A stretch of DNA of 64,000 nt, from NCBI GenBank assembly GCA_945890645.1, contig CAMDCV010000004.1, positions 62,001-126,000 of the forward strand, read 5' to 3'. Source of the DNA: Akkermansia muciniphila. GTDB lineage: Bacteria; Verrucomicrobiota; Verrucomicrobiia; Verrucomicrobiales; Akkermansiaceae. The notes below the pieces were generated by a model. That model saw only the letters and a program-made list of their open reading frames with translations, was not told the origin of the DNA and searched no databases. Shown here in pieces: positions 51,521 to 59,441 of this stretch (the first letter of the stretch is position 1; each line of letters opens with the position of its first letter). A program made the position numbers and the translations under genes.

Positions 51521-53353
51521 TTATTTTTCCTTTGTTTGCTGCGAGAAGCGCTGGATGTAATTTTCGCCGCCCTCGCCCATGTTTTTTGCTTTGGCCCAAT
51601 TTGTGGGCAGACGGTCGAGGAGTTCGTAACGGCGGAGTGTGTTCAGGAGATTGAGCAGCGAAGGGGAGTCCATGGGCGATAAGATGTCTGCCACGAGTGC
51701 CACGGAGGCGATGTCTTTTTTTCCCATGGAGTAAAGCGCCTGTCCAGCAGTGGTGCGGATGCAGGAGTTGTTGTCTTTCAGGAGGGGAAGAAGCGTGTCC
51801 GATTCGGCGGTGGCCTTTTCCCCGAGCAAGCGCATGCCGACGAGGCCCCAGTAGCGTTCTGTGAGATCGGTCGATGCGATTGCGGTTTTGAGGCGAGGGA
51901 TATTTTTTGCATCGATCTCAGTAGCGGTAAACGCGAGGTCGGCGATTTTTGCTATGTCGAAGTTTCCGCTCTGCACATGATCAGCAAGAGGAGATTTTCC
52001 GGCTATATTTTGGAACAATGGCTCTGGCACAAGACCGGTGTCGTTGACTTTTTTCATCGTGGCCTTGAGACGTTCGCGCAGCGCGGCGAGCTTTCCTGCA
52101 TGGGTGGGATTTGTAGCGAGGTTGTTCATTTCCCATGGGTCGGCGGTTAAGTCGTACAGTTGTTCGGATGTACCGGGAGCTTCCCATAAGGCTTTGTGGT
52201 AGCCGCTGAGTTTTCCTTCGTGGTAGGCTTTTTGATAAGCGGTCCATCCGGGCTGACCGAATTGATAGAACGAGTAAGGGGCGGTGGGAAAATCGGGATT
52301 GAAATTGCGGATGTACTTCCATTTGCCATCGGTGAGTCCACGGCGCATGCCGAAGAGTTCATCGAAGCGATCGGCGAAGAGAAATTCCATTTCATCGACG
52401 GCTGGTTCCATGCGCTTCGCACCGAGGAAAGCGCGACCTTGCATTTGCGCGGGCGTATCGAGGCCGACGAGTGAGAGCAAAGTGGGCGAGAGATCTACGA
52501 AAGAGACCGGCTCGGTAACGCGTTGGCCTGGTTTGAACGGAGCGAGGTTGCGAAATTTTTCGGGGATGCGAACGATGAGCGGAATTTTGACGCCGGTTTG
52601 TTCGAGGTAACGTTTGCCGCGCGGTAATATGCCACCGTGGTCTGCGTAGTAAAAAACGATGGTATTCTCGGCGAGTCCGGATTTTTCTAGTTCATCGAGC
52701 ACCTTTCCGACTTGCGCGTCCATGTCTTGAATGCGGTCGAGGTAGCGGGCGTAGTCCTTGCGGATTTCGGGGAGGTCGGGTAGATAAGGAGGGAGATCGA
52801 CATCCTCTGGCTTCACGCGTCTAGGCTCGGCAGCGCCTTTATCAAACAACGAACTCTCGTGGGAGATCGTTGTATTGAAGATGGCAAAGAAAGGTTTGCC
52901 TTCGGGGCGGTTCTTATAGTGGGCTTGGCCCGAAGATGCGTCCCAGTAAGAATTGTCGTTGCCTTTGAAGTTGTAGTCGGTCTTGTTATTGTTGGTGCAG
53001 TAAAAACCGGCCGCGCGAAGGTATTCCACGTTGGGGCGATATTTCGTGGGAATGGGATGACGCGAACGCATGTGCTGCGTGCCCATGGTCGGCGAATAGG
53101 CGCCCATCAGGATCGTGGCGCGGGCGACGGCACAGACGGGTGCATTGGAGTAAGCGTTCTCGAAAAGTACACCCTCTTTCGCGAGAGCATCAATGCGGGG
53201 CGTCAGGGTCTGCTTGTTGCCGTAGCAACCGATCCAATGAGAAGAATTGTCCTCGCTCGTGATCCAGAGAATGTTTGGTTTTTGATCCGCGGAAGCCACG
53301 AATGGCACTGCCGATATCAGGGATGCGATGAAATACAATGCGAGGCGTTTCAT
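51521..53353 (-). CDS. Sulfamidase-like sulfatase with HEAT-like C-terminus (CAVAR)
   Basis: A 610-residue protein from the ATG at 53353, which gives signal peptide MKRLALYFIASLISAVPFVA; upstream in-frame starts do not. WITSEDNSSHWIGCYG (Glu-Asp instead of Asp-Asp), the C74 motif, YADHGGILPRGKRYLEQTG and VKIPLIVR place it with heparan N-sulfatase (SGSH)-like proteins. The formylglycine motif is C-A-V-A-R: both proline and serine are replaced and only Cys and Arg remain. From about residue 465 helical repeats (IPRLKTAIASTDLTERYWG, LLPLLKDNNSCIRTTAGQAL) look like HEAT repeats, common on such enzymes in this superphylum. Activity depends on whether the cysteine is matured. Confidence 0.92.
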   Translation of the reverse strand: MKRLALYFIASLISAVPFVASADQKPNILWITSEDNSSHWIGCYGNKQTLTPRIDALAKEGVLFENAYSNAPVCAVARATILMGAYSPTMGTQHMRSRHPIPTKYRPNVEYLRAAGFYCTNNNKTDYNFKGNDNSYWDASSGQAHYKNRPEGKPFFAIFNTTISHESSLFDKGAAEPRRVKPEDVDLPPYLPDLPEIRKDYARYLDRIQDMDAQVGKVLDELEKSGLAENTIVFYYADHGGILPRGKRYLEQTGVKIPLIVRIPEKFRNLAPFKPGQRVTEPVSFVDLSPTLLSLVGLDTPAQMQGRAFLGAKRMEPAVDEMEFLFADRFDELFGMRRGLTDGKWKYIRNFNPDFPTAPYSFYQFGQPGWTAYQKAYHEGKLSGYHKALWEAPGTSEQLYDLTADPWEMNNLATNPTHAGKLAALRERLKATMKKVNDTGLVPEPLFQNIAGKSPLADHVQSGNFDIAKIADLAFTATEIDAKNIPRLKTAIASTDLTERYWGLVGMRLLGEKATAESDTLLPLLKDNNSCIRTTAGQALYSMGKKDIASVALVADILSPMDSPSLLNLLNTLRRYELLDRLPTNWAKAKNMGEGGENYIQRFSQQTKEK

Positions 53354-53501
53354 GGTGGATTTACGGGTCGTGGATTTTCCGAGATGAACCAAATAATACG
53401 ATCGATTTTAGAAGTATCTTTCAAGTCAGAAAAGCATCAAAACATCTGCCGTCCATCATCCACGTCGTTTGAAATTGTGAGCAATCTATTTACTTAACAG
53501 A

Positions 53502-55073
53502 TCATTTTTTGTCAGTATTTTCTTTTGTATCTGTGCGGATTGGAGATGTGGAAACGACTTTGATAGTTTTTGTTAGCTCGGCATTATGACTGATCGCGGG
53601 AGGCAAATCACTCGCCGTTTTTAGGCCACGAATATTCATGTGCTGTGTAAGGCGATAGGGAAAGGGCGAATTAGTTTTTGAGTGGGTGGGATCGCCGAAG
53701 AACATAAGGCCTTTGTAACTTTTGGCTTGATTGGCGTCATCGACGAATAAGCCCTCGATGCGAATCGTGTGCGGCATCGAACAAGGATATCCAAAATCAT
53801 GAGTGCCGTCGTTATCCATGCGAAACATGACGTGGCTGCCTGCGGGTGGCAGCCAGCGACTGTTGCGTATAGAAATTTCGCCGTCCCATGTGGAGCCGTA
53901 ATCATCTCGAAAGCGAATCAAGCTACTGCTGTGAATGATTGAGTCTTCGATGATCAAATTCCCACGCCCGATGGCGTTGATGCCCGCATGTCCGATGGTA
54001 GAGCGGCGGATGATATAATCACCTGAAACGCCCTGATGCACATCCACACGAGAGAGCACGCAATCCTCGACGAGGAAATTTTTCATGAAGTTGCTCGCTA
54101 CTACACCCCAACGGCTATTGTCGTGAATGTTCTCCATGCGGCACTTGAGCATTTGCAGGTTGATGACGTAATTCGCCTGGTAGCCATAGGTTCCGACCGG
54201 AACAGGTTTGCCGGCATTGCCGATTTTTTGATAGACCTTGCGGGCATCGATCTGACAATTCCGCAGGATGATGTTGGCGCAGTGGCTCACATTCAAAAAT
54301 CCATTGTAGTGATGTCCGGTCTCTTTCTCGCCTGTGATTTTGTGGGTAACGCCATCGACAATCGTATTTGAGCGAGTGATGTGTATGTTGCGCGCCCAGT
54401 AGCTATTGATTTTCCCTTCTCTGGCCTCACTAGCAATGCTGGTGAAAATTCCGCCTTTGAGCTGGAGAGGTTTTGTGTCTAGGGGGTAGGCTTTGATCTT
54501 CGTGATGATATCGTAGTTCCAATCGATGCCGCCCTCGATCGATCCATCGCTACGGAGGAGGAACACTTCTTTTTGTGAGGTGCCGCTGTTTTGATTGAGG
54601 CCGCGCCGGATGAACATTTTTTTGTTCTTGTTTTCAACCAATACCAGGCAATCGGCATCGGATTTTTGTGCGACACTCGTTTGCCCTTTTTTGAGGCGAT
54701 CCATTTTTAAAGGTACGGGCTTGAAGAGAGAACGTATCTCGAAGAGCGGCTGTTCGTGATTTTCCACGTCTTGGGTGTCATCAATGATGAATCGCGATGT
54801 GCTCCAATCGGTGTCGGTGGCGATGATGGCCGAAAGTGCCTTGCGACCGAGATGATAGGTGGCATTTGGTTTCGATCGGACAGTAAGACCATTTTTATTA
54901 GCGTGATCGTGGGCCTTGCAAATGGCAGGAAGATCATCGTTCACGCCGTCTCCTTTGGCACCAAAAGTTTCGTAGCGAACGACTTCTTCGGCAGCGTGTA
55001 AGCAAGTGAAGGTGAACGCAAGTAATGCCGCGACTCGTGCAATTAGAAAGATGATGGGCGAGATTGGTTTCAC
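53502..55073 (-). CDS. Secreted right-handed beta-helix protein
   Basis: A 523-residue protein starting at a GTG (55073); no ATG would keep the signal peptide (about 1-28, CLHA-A). YETFGAKGDGVNDDLPAICK is the Pectate_lyase_3-type opening, followed by beta-helix rungs such as SNTIVDGVTHKITG, HCANIILRNCQIDARK, NFLVEDCVLSRVD and NLIIEDSIIHSSS. Similar proteins are polysaccharide lyases, hydrolases or epimerases; no catalytic triad can be assigned here. The tail is charged (DTKENTDKK). It is 149 bp upstream of the SGSH-like sulfatase and divergent from the duplicated-domain gene at 55326. Confidence 0.78.
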   Translation of the reverse strand: MKPISPIIFLIARVAALLAFTFTCLHAAEEVVRYETFGAKGDGVNDDLPAICKAHDHANKNGLTVRSKPNATYHLGRKALSAIIATDTDWSTSRFIIDDTQDVENHEQPLFEIRSLFKPVPLKMDRLKKGQTSVAQKSDADCLVLVENKNKKMFIRRGLNQNSGTSQKEVFLLRSDGSIEGGIDWNYDIITKIKAYPLDTKPLQLKGGIFTSIASEAREGKINSYWARNIHITRSNTIVDGVTHKITGEKETGHHYNGFLNVSHCANIILRNCQIDARKVYQKIGNAGKPVPVGTYGYQANYVINLQMLKCRMENIHDNSRWGVVASNFMKNFLVEDCVLSRVDVHQGVSGDYIIRRSTIGHAGINAIGRGNLIIEDSIIHSSSLIRFRDDYGSTWDGEISIRNSRWLPPAGSHVMFRMDNDGTHDFGYPCSMPHTIRIEGLFVDDANQAKSYKGLMFFGDPTHSKTNSPFPYRLTQHMNIRGLKTASDLPPAISHNAELTKTIKVVSTSPIRTDTKENTDKK

Positions 55074-55216
55074 GTGAAATCAATAAGAACTAAGTGTGAT
55101 ACGGCAGAAATCTGCGAAACTGTCATAGCAGGCAAGAATGCCAAAGTGAATGAAAATCTTATGGGTCGTGGCACCATGGCAATGGATCGAGGAACATGCA
55201 TAACATGAGTAGCAGA

Positions 55217-55243
55217 GAAGAGATCGTAACATGCGATCTCTTC
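55217..55243. promoter_or_regulatory. 10-bp inverted repeat in divergent promoter region
   Basis: GAAGAGATCG (55217-55226) and CGATCTCTTC (55234-55243) are perfect complements separated by 7 nt. They lie 30 bp upstream of the strong promoter for the 55326 gene and about 144 bp upstream of the divergent beta-helix gene. No T tract follows, so an operator is more likely than a terminator. Confidence 0.5.
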
Positions 55244-55273
55244 ACGGAATCGCTTCAAGTTTCCTCAACTGAG

Positions 55274-55302
55274 TTGACGCTCTGAATCCTTTATGGTGTA
55301 AT
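55274..55302 (+). promoter_or_regulatory. Sigma-70-like promoter for the 55326 gene
   Basis: TTGACG (55274-55279) and TGTAAT (55297-55302) each match five of six consensus bases with an ideal 17-bp spacer. Transcription would start near 55309, about 17 nt before the ATG at 55326. Confidence 0.6.
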
Positions 55303-55325
55303 AGCATAAATCATATATAAAACTC

Positions 55326-56204
55326 ATGAAAATCCACAATGAAACGCTAGCATCAGGAACGAAACTATTTCCTGTCTCCGCATGGGTAGTTTCGCGATTG
55401 ATTGTTGCCGCATTCTCTTGGCTGTTGACCGCTTCGATCATGGCCCAGCAAACCAATCCTCCCGCAGATGAACCGCAGGCCGCCAAAGAAGATCCCGTCC
55501 AGGCAATCATCTTCGAGAAGCTCAATAGCATCATCATTCCCGTGATTGATTTTGAAGATACAAGTCTTGAAGAAGCAGTTCATTTTTTAAGCCATCGTTC
55601 TCGTGAACTCGAAGTCGCCGAGAAAGATCCCGCTAACAGAGGATTCAATTTTGTGATTCGCAAAGGTGAAGTTGCTCCAGCGGCAGAAGCGAACCGGACA
55701 GTAGTTAAAGAATTGCGCCTTAGGAATGTGACTGCGTTGGCGGCGCTCCATTTCATTTGTGAGCAAACCCATCAACGCTACTTTGTGGATGAAGGAGTCA
55801 TCGTCATCTCTTCAAAAAAGATGGGGGACAAGGAGGTAGCCGAGCCATTGAATCAAGCGGCACATGCAGTGCTTCAAAACAAACTCAAAAACATCATCAT
55901 TCCTGTAATTGATTTTGAGAATACTAGCATCGAAGAAGCGATCGATTATCTGCGTATGCGTTCAGTGGAGCTCGACCCCGGAGAGAATCGTAAAAACAAG
56001 GGCGTGAACTTTGTGATCATGCGGCCCGCGAATGCAGGCGGGGAGCAAAATATCAAGTCCTTGCGACTCAGAAACGTTACTCTTGGCACTGCTCTCGAAA
56101 ACATCTGCCAACAAGTTAATTTCCGCACCACAGTAGGCAATGAAGCGGTGATTTTGTCGCCGAAAAAGGTTGAGGTGAAACCCGTTACGCCCGAGAAACC
56201 CTGA
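55326..56204 (+). CDS. Secreted protein with tandemly duplicated STN-like domain
   Basis: A 292-residue protein with an N-terminal membrane segment or signal peptide (about 20-40, SIMA-Q). Residues 65-164 and 186-281 are two copies of one domain: both contain IIIPVIDFE.TS.EEA, then NFVI, then LRLRNVT...AL..IC, and end with VI.S.KK. The pattern (two beta-alpha-beta units around LRLRNVT) resembles the STN/secretin N-domain fold found on TonB receptors and secretins and as stand-alone planctomycete/verrucomicrobial proteins. There is no pore domain. It may be an adaptor in an outer-membrane secretion or uptake system; its own promoter is strong. Family assignment is tentative. Confidence 0.7.
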   Translation: MKIHNETLASGTKLFPVSAWVVSRLIVAAFSWLLTASIMAQQTNPPADEPQAAKEDPVQAIIFEKLNSIIIPVIDFEDTSLEEAVHFLSHRSRELEVAEKDPANRGFNFVIRKGEVAPAAEANRTVVKELRLRNVTALAALHFICEQTHQRYFVDEGVIVISSKKMGDKEVAEPLNQAAHAVLQNKLKNIIIPVIDFENTSIEEAIDYLRMRSVELDPGENRKNKGVNFVIMRPANAGGEQNIKSLRLRNVTLGTALENICQQVNFRTTVGNEAVILSPKKVEVKPVTPEKP

Positions 56205-56216
56205 TCCATTCACCCG

Positions 56217-57701
56217 CTAGTGGTAATCGGCACCCGTGAGACTTTTCAGCACTGAGTCCTGCCAGTTGCGAAGTTCGGCCTGTAGTTTGCTGGTGCGTTG
56301 TGGATCTTTTTCGGCGAGGTTATTTTTTTCAGCGGGATCGGATTTGAGGTCGAAGAGCTCGATGCTTTGGCCATTGCTCTTCTCTCGCACGACGATCTTG
56401 TAGTCGCCTTGGATCAGTGAACGTGCACCGCCGTAGTCGGCCTCAGTGACAGCGGGATGGTGAAAGTTGGTGAAATCACGGGTGGCTTTATTGCCCATCA
56501 ACTTCGCCAGTGGGGTTGTGCCTTTTTGTAGTTCGGGATCAATGTAGGGCTTGCGGTCGGAAGAGTTGAGATGCTTGCTATCAAAAAACCAGCAGGCGAT
56601 AGGGTTCGCACGCGTAGTCATGGAGCCGTCGAACACAGGTGTAAGATCGATGCCATCCAAAGGCCGCGCAGGCAGTGGTTGACCAGTGATTGCGGCGAGG
56701 GTGGGCAGTAGGTCGTTGGTGCTGGCGCGGATACTAGAGGAGCGGGGTTTGGTGATGCGATTGGGCCATTCGATAAGTCCTGGCACGAGTGTTCCCCCTT
56801 CATACACTTCTCCTTTGGCGCCACGATGGGGAAACCCTAATGCGCTCTCTGGAGAAGTGCCATTATCACCACAATAAAACAGCAAGGTGTTGTCACGCGT
56901 GCCGGATTTCTTGAGATGTTCTCGCAGGGTGCCGATCGAGCGATCCATGGCAGTGATTTCCGCGTAGCGCTCGCGGAGGACTTCGCCCTGAGGCCGTTGC
57001 ACTTGATTGCCCGTTTCGTTAGAAGTGAGCTTTACCAGTTTTTTGTATTTTCCTGGCAACTCATGATAATGCGCAAGATCCTGCGGCAGGCCGCTGTACG
57101 GTTCGTGCGGCGAGCCAAACCAGATGACGAGGAACACCGGTTTGTTCTCTTTTCGCGCGCGCCCTATGGCGGCAATCGATTCGCGAATGAGGATTTCTGA
57201 GCTTTCGCCTTGGAAGACTTCGGGCTTGCCGCCATTGCGCGAGAGGATGGGATTCATCTCGAAAAAATTGTCGTGTGAGAGCCATTCGTGAAAGCCCATG
57301 GCGCCGGGATTCACGGGGGATCCAGCTTTGATCGCGCCGACATGCCATTTTCCCAGATGCGCGCAGTGGTAGCCTGCTTTGGTCATTAAATGAGCGATGG
57401 TGATTTCCTCGGGTCGCATCGACCAGCCCGGCGCGAAAGTTCCCATGCGATTCGGATCTCTTCCGGTGAGAAAACTTGCGCGCGTAGGCGAGCAACTCGG
57501 ATGCGCCGCATAGAAGCGCTCCAGTTTGAGTCCACTGGCGGCCATCTCATCGAGCACCGGAGTTTTAACATGCGGGTGACCGTTGTAACCTGTCTCTTCC
57601 CAACCATGATCGTCGCCCATCATGAGAATGATGTCGGGCTGCACGGCGGCGCAGGAAAAAGAAAAACAAACAGCGGCGGCGATGAGAAGGAGAGGTTTCA
57701 T
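56217..57701 (-). CDS. Secreted sulfatase (CSPTR)
   Basis: A 494-residue sulfatase from the ATG at 57701, which supplies signal peptide MKPLLLIAAAVCFSFSCAA; the longer open frame would overlap no recognisable signal. It shows MMGDDHGWEETGYNG, C70-S-P-T-R then ASFLTGRDP, LGKWHVGAI, FGSPHEPY and YCGDNGTSPES. It is related to the sulfatase at 38066-39454. It converges with the 55326 gene (stops 13 bp apart, no obvious terminator between). Its start is 49 bp downstream of the sulfatase at 57751-59145. Confidence 0.95.
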   Translation of the reverse strand: MKPLLLIAAAVCFSFSCAAVQPDIILMMGDDHGWEETGYNGHPHVKTPVLDEMAASGLKLERFYAAHPSCSPTRASFLTGRDPNRMGTFAPGWSMRPEEITIAHLMTKAGYHCAHLGKWHVGAIKAGSPVNPGAMGFHEWLSHDNFFEMNPILSRNGGKPEVFQGESSEILIRESIAAIGRARKENKPVFLVIWFGSPHEPYSGLPQDLAHYHELPGKYKKLVKLTSNETGNQVQRPQGEVLRERYAEITAMDRSIGTLREHLKKSGTRDNTLLFYCGDNGTSPESALGFPHRGAKGEVYEGGTLVPGLIEWPNRITKPRSSSIRASTNDLLPTLAAITGQPLPARPLDGIDLTPVFDGSMTTRANPIACWFFDSKHLNSSDRKPYIDPELQKGTTPLAKLMGNKATRDFTNFHHPAVTEADYGGARSLIQGDYKIVVREKSNGQSIELFDLKSDPAEKNNLAEKDPQRTSKLQAELRNWQDSVLKSLTGADYH

Positions 57702-57750
57702 AGTTCGGGTGGAGTATCCATCCCATACGATGGATTGGTGTAGCATCAAT

Positions 57751-59145
57751 TCATTTTTTGCCACTAGGCTTTTTGTATTGCTGTGCCTCTTGCATGCGCT
57801 GTTTGAGCAGAGAGGTCATTTTCGTAACGGATTCTTTATGCTCCGGTTTGTCGGCGATGTTTTCATTTTCGTATGGATCGTTTTCGAGATCGTAGAGCAT
57901 GTGTGCTTTGCCGTTGTAACTCGTGTAGCTGTAGCGCTCGGTGATGATGGCATCGCCAGCGTTGAATCGGCTGTAGGCAGCTTCGCGGAATGGTTGATTT
58001 GGTTTATCGAGCAATGCAGCAAAGCTGCGACCTTGCACGGATTTGGGAACTTCAAGTGCCGCGAGCGAACAGAGAGTAGGGAAGATGTCGCTGGTCTCGA
58101 CGATTGCTGTGCTGCGCCCCGCTTGCTTGCCGGGGACTTTAATGATTAGCGGCACTCGGGTGGAGAGGTGCATGGTGTTGTGTTTGCCCCAAAACGTGTG
58201 TTCGCCGAGATGCCAACCATGATCGCCCCAGATCACGATGATTGTGTTTGGGGCAAGTCCCAAGCGATCGAGTTCGGCGATGACATCACCGACCAGCTTG
58301 TCTGTATAACTTACACAGGCCATGTAGCCGTGACGCATCATGCGATCGAAGTCTTCGGATTTTTCATCGAAATCTCCCATGTGATAGGAGCGAAATTCAC
58401 CACTGCCAACGAGGTCTTTAGGAGCGTTTTTCGGCAAGTAGCGATTGTTGGCGATCTCTACTTTGTCGCGTTGATAGAGGTCCCAGTATTTTTTGGGCGC
58501 ATAAAAGGGCATGTGCGGCTTGGTGAATCCGCAAGCGAGGAAGAACGGTTTGCCGCTCTCTTTCAGGCGCCGTAAGTCCTCGATGGTTTTTTGTGCGACT
58601 TGACCATCTCCATAGGCTGCGTCGGGCACGTCAGGTGATTCGTATAGGAGACCTCTTTTCTTTTTTTTGGAAAGCCGACGAGTTGTTTCGGGATCGAGAC
58701 TCGCCAGGCCACTCATGTCGGGATGCCAAGCGGGCTGGCTCCAGCTCCTGTCCTGTGTGTCTTCTTTCGAATGAAATATTTTCCCGTTAGAGAGGGTGGT
58801 ATATCCGGCATTTTTAAAAGTTTGAGGCAATGTGGTTGCATCGGGCGCGTCTTGGCTCGCTTGGGTGGCAGCGGTAGTGAAACGAGTCGCGGTCGGTAAA
58901 ATCCCAGTCATGAGGCTTGATCGCGAAGCTCCGCACACCGGCACCTGGCAATAGGCGCGCGTCAGGACCAAGCCTTGGGAGGCAAGTTTGTCGAGGTTCG
59001 GAGACTTAACTTGTGTGGCTCCATAGCATCCTAGTTCCGGGCGCAAATCATCGATGGCAATGAACAGTACATTGGGTGTTTCAGCAGCGTAGAGAGAGCT
59101 AGATAGTATCGACAACGCTGCGAATATGCAGATGGGTAATTTCAT
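57751..59145 (-). CDS. Iduronate-2-sulfatase-like secreted sulfatase (CGASR)
   Basis: A 464-residue sulfatase with signal peptide (about 1-20, SLYAA). AIDDLRPELGCYG, C71-G-A-S-R then SSLMTG, LSNGKIFHSKED, FTKPHMPFYAPKKYW and WGDHGWHLGEHTFWGKH are the typical block set of iduronate-2-sulfatase relatives, which remove 2-O-sulfate from uronic acids in characterised members. Alanine at the proline position is common in this subgroup. It is the last gene of the sulfatase island; housekeeping genes start on the other strand 296 bp away. Compared with 7891-9594 it lacks the VHL-like extension. Confidence 0.95.
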   Translation of the reverse strand: MKLPICIFAALSILSSSLYAAETPNVLFIAIDDLRPELGCYGATQVKSPNLDKLASQGLVLTRAYCQVPVCGASRSSLMTGILPTATRFTTAATQASQDAPDATTLPQTFKNAGYTTLSNGKIFHSKEDTQDRSWSQPAWHPDMSGLASLDPETTRRLSKKKKRGLLYESPDVPDAAYGDGQVAQKTIEDLRRLKESGKPFFLACGFTKPHMPFYAPKKYWDLYQRDKVEIANNRYLPKNAPKDLVGSGEFRSYHMGDFDEKSEDFDRMMRHGYMACVSYTDKLVGDVIAELDRLGLAPNTIIVIWGDHGWHLGEHTFWGKHNTMHLSTRVPLIIKVPGKQAGRSTAIVETSDIFPTLCSLAALEVPKSVQGRSFAALLDKPNQPFREAAYSRFNAGDAIITERYSYTSYNGKAHMLYDLENDPYENENIADKPEHKESVTKMTSLLKQRMQEAQQYKKPSGKK

Positions 59146-59391
59146 GATGTTGTATCTTGCATTCTTTGATACGGAAAATACCCACTTATTGAAATGACAA
59201 AATTGCTCCGCGCAGCCATGCTCTTGGGATTAGATGCGCTGAATCGTGTCCTGAGGAGCTGTCTGAGTTTCGCGTGATCGATTTTTGATTTCTGCTGAAT
59301 GGTATTCGAGTGGGTTGAGTGAAATTCATGCGTTTTCAACAACTTGTTACCGACGAGTTATGCAATTTGTCGAAAAAATTGCGATTTTGGA

Positions 59392-59420
59392 TTGCTTTTC
59401 CGTTACGACGTCGCTATATT
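59392..59420 (+). promoter_or_regulatory. Candidate promoter of the ilv operon
   Basis: TTGCTT (59392-59397), a 17-bp spacer and TATATT (59415-59420) would start transcription near 59427, only 15 nt before the ATG at 59442. That supports 59442 over the upstream GTG at 59319. No leader peptide or attenuator was recognised in the 296-bp gap. Confidence 0.4.
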
Positions 59421-59441
59421 CTCCTGCCCAACCGCAATTTT

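Noticed and set aside
55217-55243. Rho-independent terminator
   Set aside because: The stem is followed by no T tract on either strand and lies between divergent starts, not gene ends.
59319-59441. N-terminal extension of acetolactate synthase from a GTG at 59319
   Set aside because: The added 41 residues are basic, unlike any AHAS N-terminus, and a plausible promoter (59392-59420) lies inside this stretch.
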